Source: Nannobrachium achirus (lineage: Eukaryota > Chordata > Actinopteri > Myctophiformes > Myctophidae). Taken from it: DNA of 64,000 nucleotides. The position numbers and the translations under genes were made by a program. Below are positions 55,820 to 64,000 of this stretch, piece by piece. The notes below the pieces were generated by a model that worked only from the letters and a program-made list of their open reading frames with translations, was not told the DNA's origin and searched no databases. The DNA is taken from positions 302,501-366,500 of the forward strand of contig OY997648.1 of the NCBI GenBank assembly GCA_963921795.1. The letters run 5' to 3'. How positions within the stretch are numbered: the first letter of the stretch is position 1; each line of letters starts with the position of its first letter.

Positions 55820-56911
55820 TAGGGTTGCCACCTTTCAGAAATTGAAATAAGGAACACCTCTTCTGGGCACGCGGTGCGTGCGTTCCGTGCGCGTGGCACA
55901 GCCGCCGGCCGGCGAAAAAATGCAGTCCCAAACCCATGAAATGCATAGAATAGTTATAACTATAACACACAACATGGTATAACCTATATTGTTTTGCAGT
56001 TTGAAGTGGCCAATTGTTTCTAAAATATGAATAAGTTAATTTTGTATGAAATAAAGCAATGAATGATTTGAACCTGGCTCTTGTATTGGGTCACTTGGTG
56101 GTCAGTAAAGAGAAGGTAGTCAAGAAACCATTAAGTCATATACTTAAAGTTTAAAGTGCTTTATTAGCAACGAAGATTATAAATGTTTTACTTTAGGCTG
56201 AATAGGCTTCACTATAGGCTTCACCTGAGCAACTTTACAGAAATAAGAGCCCAAAATACTTATAATAGTCAGATTTGGCAACACTGCATGGAATTTCTTC
56301 CAACCTAGCCCAACATGGCTTATATTATCAGACCTGGCAACTGCATGTTATTTTTCTCCACACACTGTAGGCTCTTTTCTCTTCGGAGATGAGTAAGCCT
56401 GGCTACGCAAGGCTACTGTAGGCTAGGTTGCTTGGCAAGCAACCTTCACTGACGCTGTCAAGCCACGGGTTTGTTTCTTCCCACTCGCGTCTGTACCTTT
56501 GTAGGCGTCTGTCCTTTTTTGAGGCGGTGGAGTATAATTGTCTTCAGACGACATTTTTAAAGCGCGCGGTGTGCGCTGACTGTAACTAGGCAACGGTGAT
56601 TGACAGCGACATGCAGTGCATAATGCAGACAGGGGCCGGCCGGGCTAGCGAGAGGAGAGGAGAGGAGAGGAGAGGAGAGAGCGACTGCGAGGCGAGCCGC
56701 CTCACCCTCTCCCTCCTTTTGCTGTCTTTTCCTGTGTTTTATTTCATTCATTATTGTTAAATTCTGTGTTGAGGTTTGTGTGACAGACCTTTATGGGGCA
56801 TTTGGTTAAATACGGAACAAACCGCGTTCCGTATTGGTTCAATACGGAACGCATCTTTTAATTGTCCAATACGGAACGATTCCGTATTATACGGAACGGG
56901 TGGCAACCCTA
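55820..56911. mobile_element. Non-autonomous hAT element
   Basis: TAGGGTTGCCACC at the left and GGTGGCAACCCTA at the right, flanked by the 8-bp duplication TCAATAAG (55812-55819 and 56912-56919). 8 bp is the hAT signature. 1092 bp, no transposase. It contains a GAGAGGAGAGGAG run (56649-56680) and several TACGGAACG words near the right end. It splits the RTE-like LINE near its truncated 5' edge. Confidence 0.87.
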
Positions 56912-57040
56912 TCAATAAGAGCAGAGTATCTGTTATGAACTGATATTGTGAATTCCTGATTCAATTTTGGTTAAAGAGGGTTATTATAACATATTAAGGC
57001 TTACTAGTCAGGGATCCTTTTAATGATTGTGACTCAGTAC

Positions 57041-57505
57041 TAGCCTGGCGTTGCTCATACTAATTCCTCACTGCGTGTTTGATATTAGTCTGGCCTCGGG
57101 AGCAGAGTTTTCATTTCCAAGGGGTGGTTTAAAAAAATGTTAAGTTGACTTGCTCTCAATTGCTCCCTCTGAACTTCAAAGGGCTTGTGAGCTGCTGTAA
57201 TTGATTGAGCCATACAAGTGTCAATAGCTTGTTAGTCACTGAAAGCATCAAAGACTACAATATTTTTGATGTCTGTAATAAGAGTGGAGGGGGGAATGTG
57301 TTTGAATACACACAGACTCGCCTGATTGGCTGAATGGTTTTGAACCAGGCCACCACCCACCACGTGCCCCAAGCCTACAGCCCTGATTGGCTCGCCCTCT
57401 CTGAGGGCTGGTGGAAAAAGCTTATTTAATGTGAAGGGCCAGACCACAACACCACCACTACCAACAGGGGGTGGTGTTGTGCAGTCTGGTTTATTTACCA
57501 GGCTA
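57041..57505. mobile_element. 465-bp TIR element beside the exon 1 donor
   Basis: Ends TAGCCTGG and CCAGGCTA, flanked by the 9-bp duplication ACTCAGTAC (57032-57040 and 57506-57514). Nine bases fit Mutator-like elements, though an 8-bp hAT reading is possible. The right flank begins only 5 bases after the cgn exon 1 donor GT. The interior includes CCTGATTGGCTGAATGG and GGTGGTGTTGTG. Confidence 0.82.
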
Positions 57506-57519
57506 ACTCAGTACAGTAC

Positions 57520-57991
57520 CTGAAACATGTTCTTGGTCCTGGGTGTCACCTTCCGCTGCCCCTCCCTGAGCGGGCAGAGGCCCCTCCTCCCTGCCAGTCT
57601 GCTGGCTGCCATCCAGCAGAGCCAGGCTGTTGCTCTGCGGGTGAAGGGTTAACGGTCTGAGGATCTCTGGGTGTCTCTGGAAGTGGAACTCACAGGGGTA
57701 ATCAGGAGGGTCTGCTGACTGGCTCACCAGCCGGTCCCTGTGCTCCTGCTGTCCTCCTGCTGCTGACCGGACCACCGGCAGGTCCCTGGGGTCCTGCTGC
57801 CCTCCTGCTGACCGGACCACCGGCTGGTCCCTGGGGTCCCTGGGGACCACCGGCCAGTCCCTGTGCTCCTGCTGTCCACCGTTGTTCATCACCACGAAGG
57901 AGTGACCTTTGATGCCCTGGACCCTGACCTTCACCCCAAAGCCGCTGTCTGGGTTCCCAATCTGGAGCCTGGGGTCTGGAGACACGCTCAT
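57520..57991 (-). CDS. cgn: cingulin, coding exon 1 (head N-terminus)
   Basis: The first ATG (57991-57989) opens 157 codons plus one base, phase 1 out. Residues 18-36 read FGVKVRVQGIKGHSFVVM, matching YGVAVRVQGIAGQPFVVL near the N-terminus of vertebrate cingulin, the conserved patch linked to ZO-1 binding. After it come two or three degenerate 20-residue repeats (GGQQEHRD, RDPRDQPVVRSAGG) and a Pro/Gln/Gly-rich end. The acceptor, CTCTCTCTCAG|GGGGTCCCAGG, lies 11 bases before the ATG, so the exon starts near 58002 with a short 5' UTR. The donor is TTTCAG|GTACTG. Cingulin works at the cytoplasmic face of tight junctions, linking ZO proteins with actomyosin and RhoA regulators. Confidence 0.9.
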
Positions 57992-58002
57992 CCTGGGACC
58001 CC

Positions 58003-58310
58003 CTGAGAGAGAGATGAAGCAGGGACCCCTTAGCTGAGAGAGATGAAGCAGGGACCCCTTAGAGAGATGAAGCAGGGACCCCCTGAGAGAGAGATGAAGC
58101 AGGGACCCCTTAGCTGAGAGAGATGAAGCAGGGACCCCTTAGAGAGATGAAGCAGGGACCCCCTGAGAGAGAGATGAAGCAGGGACCCCTTAGCTGAGAG
58201 AGTCATGAAGCAGGGACCCCTTAGAGAGATGAAGCAGGGACCCCTTAGAGAGATGAAGCAGGGACCCCTTAGAGAGAGAGATGAACCAGGGACCCCTTAG
58301 CTGACCTACA
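58003..58310. repeat. Minisatellite made of exon 1 acceptor copies
   Basis: Units of AGAGATGAAGCAGGGACCCC followed by TTAGCTG, TTAGAG or CTGAGAG. The form GACCCCCTGAGAGAGAGATG occurs at 58077 and 58157 as well as at the true acceptor, so minus-strand CTCTCTCTCAGGGGG is present three times. Confidence 0.87.
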
Positions 58311-58394
58311 GTATGTAGCAGATTAAATGTCATACAGTAGATAGCTTCATTGACTGCACTGTCATCAGTGTTTTGTGAATGTATGTCTGCGTGT

Positions 58395-58531
58395 GCGTGC
58401 GTGCGTGCGTGCGTGTGTGTGTGTGTTTACACAACAGTCAAGTGGAGGATGACACCTCACTGCTCCAGTGATGACATCATCAACTACTTTATGTTGAGTG
58501 GAAACACACACACGCGCGCGCACACGCAGTG

Positions 58532-58626
<95 letters not shown>
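58395..58626. repeat. (GT)n and (CA)n microsatellites
   Basis: GTGCGTGCGTGCGTGTGTGT at 58395-58427 and, after 105 unrelated bases, (CA)n at 58503-58626 with CGCG steps at its start. The two tracts are inverse complements and could form a hairpin. Confidence 0.95.
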
Positions 58627-58629
<3 letters not shown>

Positions 58630-58709
58630 CATGGTACAACAGAGCAGAAAGTAAACAGAACACATTATTGTTCCATCAGACAATAAAACTCTTTAAAAGT
58701 CCATCCTGA

Positions 58710-59400
58710 ATGACTGCCTCTCCTCAATCACTCTACAGTATAAACAGTATGTACAGTATGTATGATATATATCCTCATTCCTCAATATCACTCTACAGTA
58801 TATGATATATATCCTCTCCTCAATCACTCTACAGTACTATATACAGTATGTACTGTATATGTATCCTCATTCCTCAATCACTCTACAGTATAAATGTATG
58901 ATATATATCATCTCCTCAATCACTCTACAGTATAAATATATCATCTCCTCAATCACTCTACAGTACTATATACAGTATGTACTGTATATGTATCCTCATT
59001 CCTCAATCACTCTACAGTATAAATGTATGATATATATCATCTCCTCAATCACTCTACAGTATAAATATATCATCTCCTCAATCACTCTACAGTACTATAT
59101 ACAGTATGTACTCTATATGTATGTATCCTCATTCCTCAATCACTCTACAGTATAAATGTATGATATATATCATCTCCTCAATCACTCTACAGTATAAATA
59201 TATCATCTCCTCAATCACTCTACAGTACTATATACAGTATGTATGATATATATCCTCATTCCTCAATATCACTCTACAGTATATGATATATATCCTCTCC
59301 TCAATCACTCTACAGTACTATATACAGTATGTACTCTATATGTATGTATCCTCATTCCTCAATCACTCTACAGTATAAATGTATATTTAATATACACGTA
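58710..59400. repeat. CCTCAATCACTCTACAGTA minisatellite
   Basis: About 17 CTCAATCACTCTACAGTATA units with intervening ATGATATATATCATCT or CTATATACAGTATGTA. The pattern repeats with a higher-order period of about 125 bases. Confidence 0.92.
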
Positions 59401-59867
59401 ATATATCATCTCTCTGACTCTACAGTATATATGATATGTAATGTATCCACTCATAATATATCCTCTCAATGATTATAGCCTATATGATATGTATCCACTC
59501 ATAATATATCCTCTCAATGATTATAGCCTATATGTATGATATGTATCCACTCATAATATATCCTCTCTTCATGAATCTACATATGTATGATATATATCAT
59601 ACAGTATATAATACTGTATAATATATTATATCCACTCAATGACTCTACAGTATATAATGAGTATGAGTCCCCTTATTATAAATCATCTCAATGAATCTAT
59701 TAATTAAGACAATATGTAGATTATCAATTAATATATTAATATTTCCACTCATAAAGACAATAATGAGGAGAATGATAGATTATTGACTCCGTCTGGAAGA
59801 AACCTCATATCTCCATATTATGTTTTCTCATTCATTACATTTTCTTTTTTTTGTAAAAGAAAGAAAG

Positions 59868-59902
<35 letters not shown>

Positions 59903-60045
59903 TAAAGAAAGAAAGAAAGGGAACGGTCTTTGTGTTCCAAATGGAATCTTTTAGCTTAAGTTTACTAGTTGTAACTTGTAGAGGAATCAGTCCTCAACTG
60001 TATAACATCAACTGGGCTACATAATGTCCAAATAGCCGATAGATA
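59401..60045. other. AT-rich low-complexity spacer
   Basis: Includes CCACTCATAATATATCCTCT three times, (AAAT)n/(GAAA)n at 59865-59918 and no coding sequence. Confidence 0.6.
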
Positions 60046-60350
60046 GACAGTATGATATCATAGTTCATCTATAGAGACAATATAGTAAGTTAATATAGAC
60101 AGTATGATATCATAGTTCATCTATAGAGACAATATAATAAGTTAATATAGACAGTATGATATCATAGTTCATCTATAGAGACAATATAATAAGTTAATAT
60201 AGACAGTATGATATCATAGTTCATCTATAGAGACAATATAATAAGTTAATATAGACAGTATGATATCATAGTTCATCTATAGAGACAATATAATAAGTTA
60301 ATATAGACAGTATGATATCATAGTTCATCTATAGAGACAATAACAGAAGT
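60046..60350. repeat. About 53-bp minisatellite
   Basis: Six units of AGACAGTATGATATCATAGT plus TCATCTATAGAGACAATATA and ATAAGTTAATAT. Nearly identical, suggesting recent expansion. Confidence 0.93.
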
Positions 60351-60421
60351 TCATATTATAGACAGACAATATCTTCACAGATGAACAGTTTAGAAGAAGG
60401 TGTTAAAAGTCATTCACTCAC

Positions 60422-60500
60422 CAGCAGTAATGATAATAAAGTCTTGTCCACAGCAGAATGAGTTGCATGTAGTTATCAGTCTGTCTGTCAGTCTGTCTGG
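60422..60500 (-). other. cgn: Candidate cgn 5' UTR exon
   Basis: On the minus strand, CATTACTGCTG|GTGAGTGAAT is a strong donor at 60422/60421, upstream of the coding exon 1 acceptor. The preceding sequence has no in-frame need to code. Its 5' limit is not defined; a (GA)n tract (60592-60670 on the plus strand as CT) lies upstream and could be near the promoter. Inferred from the splice site and position only. Confidence 0.4.
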
Positions 60501-60561
60501 CTGGCACTCGATCAGGACATCAACAATAGAATGATGAAGTGTCACTAACTCCCCCCCCCCT

Positions 60562-60581
60562 TCCTCCCTCCCTCCCTCCCT

Positions 60582-60670
<89 letters not shown>
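60562..60670. repeat. (CCCT)n/(CT)n tract
   Basis: CCCTCCCTCCCT for about 30 bases, then pure CT for about 80. Purine-rich on the cgn coding strand, upstream of the proposed first exon. Confidence 0.96.
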
Positions 60671-60673
<3 letters not shown>

Positions 60674-60851
60674 CAATAACAGTTCACTAAGGATCAGTAA
60701 TTAATGGATAGATGGAGATCTACTATCCTTGGATCCAGACTATCCTAGAAGTGTTTTATCCATTCTGACATTTGCATTTATCTGAAGTTAAAGTCAGACT
60801 CCATAAAATACATTTATATGATATAAGAGGCCAACTGCTGAGCATAGAGCT

Positions 60852-60866
60852 GTCAGTCTGTCTGTG

Positions 60867-60961
<95 letters not shown>

Positions 60962-60962
60962 A
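60852..60962. repeat. (TGTC)n microsatellite
   Basis: About 26 tandem CTGT units with one GTGT break near the start. Confidence 0.97.
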
Positions 60963-61169
60963 GTGTCAGTCTGTGTCAGTCTTGGTAGGCAGGTCAATAA
61001 CATAAAGCTGAAGGCAGACAGATGTTTATGTAGCTGTGCTTCTCTGATGATGTGTCACAAGCATGTCTCTGTGTGTCTGCGTCTCCAACCTGTTGACACA
61101 TGTCATCTGAGTGTTTCTGGTAAAAAAAGAAATAAGGGTGTGTTTCCTAATCATTGCACCTGTGGGACT

Positions 61170-61291
<122 letters not shown>

Positions 61292-61428
61292 GTTGGGCGT
61301 GTATAGCCTGCCACCTAGTGTCCAATAATGATACTTAAAAGGTTCAGACTGATGAACTTAAAGGGCCTACACCATGCTTTTAAAACTATATATTTTTGTA
61401 TAAATATATGCTCAAAATTGAGTCTTAT

Positions 61429-61621
61429 GCCTCATTCACACTACAGATATATAGTTGAACGTTTAGCTTGGTAATTCAATGTAATCTCAATGGAAACCAG
61501 CTTTAAAGATGCAGCACACAGAAAGAACAAAGCTTTGAAAGCTTTAAAGCTGGTTTCCATTGAGATTACATTGAATTACCAAGCAAAACGTTCAACTATA
61601 TATCTGTAGTGTGAATGAGGC
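61429..61621. repeat. Long hairpin (about 80-bp stem)
   Basis: GCCTCATTCACACTACAGAT ... CCAGCTTTAAAG pairs with CTTTAAAGCTGG ... CTGTAGTGTGAATGAGGC across about 30 bases, with very few mismatches (TTAGCTTGG against CCAAGCAAAA). TA-flanked on the left. Probably a MITE inside the larger element; a hairpin transcript is possible. Confidence 0.85.
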
Positions 61622-61994
61622 AGGTTTTAACCCTCAACAAACACTCTGACCATTCTTTTTGTTTGTTCTAGCTCTACTATAATGAGGCTCTCCAGCTGCA
61701 ATACCAAAACGGCCTCTGTTTGCTCAGGGGCGCATCTAGTGGGGTTTTTCCACCCCTCCCCCCTCCCCTCCTCTTCACTCCTCCCCGGACCCCACGTTGA
61801 CAACAAATAATGTTAATATTGGGCCAATACAAAAATAGGATAATGTTGCAGCTTTGATTATAGCCTACTGTAGGCCTATGTTGTATGTAGGCCTACTGTC
61901 AAATGACACAGGGGGACCGTTGCTAGACCAGACATTACAGAAAGTTAATCTACATTAGACAATCAACCCCACCTGCATTGTATTTATGTATAAA

Positions 61995-62335
61995 AAAAAA
62001 AGGAAAAAAAAAAAAAATGTTTTGAAAAAAAATGTTTGAGAAAAAAAAGAAAAGTTTTTTGAAAAAAAAAGTTTTTTGAAAAAAAAAAGTTTTTGAAAAA
62101 AAAAGTTAAAAAAGTTTTTGGAAAAAAAAGGTTTTTGGAAAAAAAAGGTTTTTGAAAAAAAAAGGTTTTTTGAAAAAAAAGTTTTTTGAAAAAAATGTTT
62201 TGAAAAAAAAATGTTTTGAAAAAAAAAAATTGAAAAAAAAAATGTTTTGAAAAAATTTTTTTTTGAAAAAAAAATGTTTTGAAAAAAAAAATTTGAAAAA
62301 AAAAATGTTTTGAATTTTTTTTTTTTTGTCTCTGA
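61995..62335. repeat. GAAAAAAAAGTTTTTT array
   Basis: About 22 units of TTTTTGAAAAAAAAG or TTTTGAAAAAAAAT type. Similar in style to the family H arrays but without the GAG step (TTGAAAA instead of TTGAGAAAA), and not flanked by family H sequence. Confidence 0.93.
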
Positions 62336-63532
62336 AAAAAAAAACGGGAATCCGTGTGACGTCACACCGATCAACTCTCAGAACAGCACTGTTCTGAGAA
62401 CCCGTGGAAAGCTTTTCATCTCTGTCTTCCCAAAACCAGAGAAAGACACAACGGTCAGAAATAGGACTTTGTGAGGATAGAAGGTGCCAGTGGGACCCCA
62501 AAAAAAGGTTTTAAAATAGAAAAAGTGAAAATTCATGGCAGTGACGTCAATACGTGCGCGTCACGCGTCTCTGACGCATTCACGTTGCCTAAAGACGCAT
62601 TCACGTCAGTGTCCTTGGGTCCCATGGACGCATCCACGTTAAAATAATTTACCACGTCGCGAAAAAAATATATTTTAAAAAGTCCAGACGCCACCATTGT
62701 TCATGGGTGAAGGCATGCTACTTAATGCTATGTTAACACAAATGAAATCCGCGTAGAAGGTCTTAAAACAGACGATAGAACTAACGACAGTGCGTTCTAT
62801 CGTCCACCGATGCCATTTTGGGCGACCGTAGATGGTCACAGAATTCAATGGGTGCCTGAGTTTTAGCGTAGCACCGGGCCGCTCTCTGACCATAGTGGCA
62901 CAGCATGTTTGGTGATACACCGAAAAGGGTTCCCCCACAGAACGTGTGCAAGGCACAGCGCTGAAATATGACGTCTCTACACTGCAGCGACACAACAAGC
63001 AAGCAACACTTTATGCAGCTGCACCCATCAGAACTTGCATCAAAGCCCTGATAATATTTATAATAAATAATTGCTCTTCCTTGCGTTAGCATGGAGTCTG
63101 TTCTTTAGAGACTAGAAGCGGAGTTTTACAGAGTCCATGGAACGTAGTGGGGGCGCTCAGGCTAGCGCACCCCAGGCTAGTGTAGCTAAGGCTAGTGTTA
63201 GTGTATTAAATGTGGAGCAGTGTCTGCCTCGCTCTCTCCCCGACCGCGTCCACGGTGGTGTCGCATTAACGTGTATTTTGCGATCATCGCACACGACGGC
63301 GACGCTGCCATTAACAAGCGAGCTTTTCGTGTCAAGCATGCATGCAGAGGCAGGAGGTAAACAAAAGCATCCAGTCCATAGAGTTGATACAGTCAGGCAA
63401 GTCAACGCGCATTCGCGCACTGCTATGACGCTCGCATCAGCCCGTTCCAGCAGTGTTTCTCAATCAGTAGTCCGCGGACCTGACTAGCGCCGCATGCATG
63501 TTAATGCACAACACAGGCATGCACTCGTCTCC

Positions 63533-63533
<1 letters not shown>

Positions 63534-63607
<74 letters not shown>
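63534..63607. repeat. (CA)n microsatellite
   Basis: 37 uninterrupted CA units, inside the 2.6-kb TTAA-flanked element. Confidence 0.97.
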
Positions 63608-63609
<2 letters not shown>

Positions 63610-64000
63610 TCCTCTCACATATGGAAAACATTAACGCTTATAACGTTTTGAACGATTAAAACCTTTTTTGAAAAATAAAGAAAATATATGTTTTTATTTT
63701 TCGATAAAATAATCTTACAATTCCAAATTGTAAGATTTGGAATTGTGGTTAATTTCTTTCATACACATTTCTACGTAACATGAACATAACCATATAATAA
63801 CCAATTCAAGTTAAATGCTGCACTTTGTCAAAAATGACATGACGCGTTGAATTTTTGTGGGACCCATAAAATATCCCTGGGACTCATCCGAAAGACCCCT
63901 CTTGGGTCCCGGGACTCATTACATTAAAAACCTATTAACATCACTGCATGGTGTAGGTCCTTTAATAATACTCACTTTTGGTTAGTTACCAGTAAGACTC

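Larger units (their letters stand above)
52155..56963 (-). pseudogene. RTE-like LINE, 5'-truncated, split by two insertions
   Basis: Flanked by the 11-bp target duplication ATTTTGGTTAA (52144-52154 and 56964-56974). The minus strand encodes a reverse transcriptase of 332 open codons from 53639: KAKKPGPDNIPAFLW, NYRGITLS, FVDFSKAFDSVD (about 164-175), GILQGDTFAPFLF (222-234) and YVDD (273-276). A frameshift follows near 52690, then YLGSYVADSRKDFLARKGQ and, at 52445-52165, RRRAIFAGHCYRSEDQ and AMADRTRWKD, as in RTE-type C-termini. The 3' tail is (ATG)n-like. Upstream coding continues at 55445-55345 (AAWEALREITNKKASPT). Dead. Confidence 0.85.
50588..57033. mobile_element. Small fold-back element split by two large insertions
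   Basis: The left arm (50618-50667 plus 51936-51967) reads GGATCCCTGACTAGTAAGCC ... AATAACCCTCTTTAACCAAA; the right arm (52135-52154 plus 56975-57020) is its inverse, GGCTTACTAGTCAGGGATCC at the end. Between arm pieces lie a family H copy (50668-51935) and an RTE-like LINE composite (52155-56963). Rejoined in mind, the host is only about 450 bp. Outer limits are approximate. Confidence 0.75.
61362..63961. mobile_element. 2.6-kb TTAA-flanked element with GCCTACACCATG ends
   Basis: Left end AAGGGCCTACACCATGC, right end GCATGGTGTAGGTCC, flanked by TTAA at 61358-61361 and 63962-63965. Inside are a hairpin (61429-61621), a T/A array (61995-62335), CATTCACGTTGCC and CATTCACGTCAG words near 62578-62605 and (CA)n at 63534-63607. 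Open frames of 103-131 codons show no known domain; a transposase is not recognised. Confidence 0.68.

Noticed and set aside
63137..63487. 116-codon plus-strand frame, MERSGGAQASAPQASVAK
   Set aside because: Compositionally biased, no domain, inside a TIR element; the opposite strand is open as well.

Overview
The window looks like ray-finned fish (teleost-type) genomic DNA. Coding sequence is sparse and split by introns with GT-AG junctions. There are long (CA)n and (CT)n tracts, many minisatellites, non-LTR retrotransposon fragments, a tRNA-type SINE and several generations of DNA transposons inserted into one another. Nothing suggests prokaryotic or CRISPR content.

One host gene is recognisable, on the minus strand. 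It is a cingulin-family gene (cgn; the fish paralogue cannot be told from here), encoding a cytoplasmic plaque protein of epithelial tight junctions. A candidate 5' UTR exon lies at about 60422-60500 and the first coding exon at 57520-57991. Thirteen more coding exons run leftwards to 13291-13443. The exons join in one reading frame for 2460 bases (820 codons): a head of about 350 residues, then coiled-coil rod. One in-frame TAG ends coding exon 7. The last rod exons and the tail are not in the window and presumably lie to the left.

Layout. 1-6500: a 38-bp minisatellite carrying two TTAA-flanked MITEs, two further minisatellites, a 1.06-kb fold-back element and LINE 3' fragments. 6525-13270: a nested cluster of one repeat family (called family H here). 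13291-31455: cgn coding exons 14 to 2, with introns filled by minisatellites, several of them copied from exon-intron junctions. A solo LTR, a SINE with seven tRNA-like heads, LINE pieces and an intron made entirely of a terminal-inverted-repeat element are also here. 31481-57505: cgn intron 1 (26 kb), with a second large family H cluster, a PIF/Harbinger-like element split by a 3.1-kb palindrome, and a fold-back element that holds a family H copy and an RTE-like LINE, which itself holds another LINE and a hAT-like element. 57520-64000: first coding exon, upstream minisatellites and microsatellites, and a 2.6-kb TTAA-flanked element.

Family H is the most interesting mobile system. Its copies begin TTAAGTGTGCCTGC. 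They end with the inverted copy of that sequence, then a perfect hairpin, then CTTTTCTAG. They sit between two T residues with no target duplication where an empty site can be compared, and they carry internal arrays of a TTTTTTTCTCAAA-like unit. Asymmetric terminal repeats plus T^T insertion are features of the Helitron2/Helentron rolling-circle lineage. That assignment is inference, because no Rep/helicase gene is in the window.
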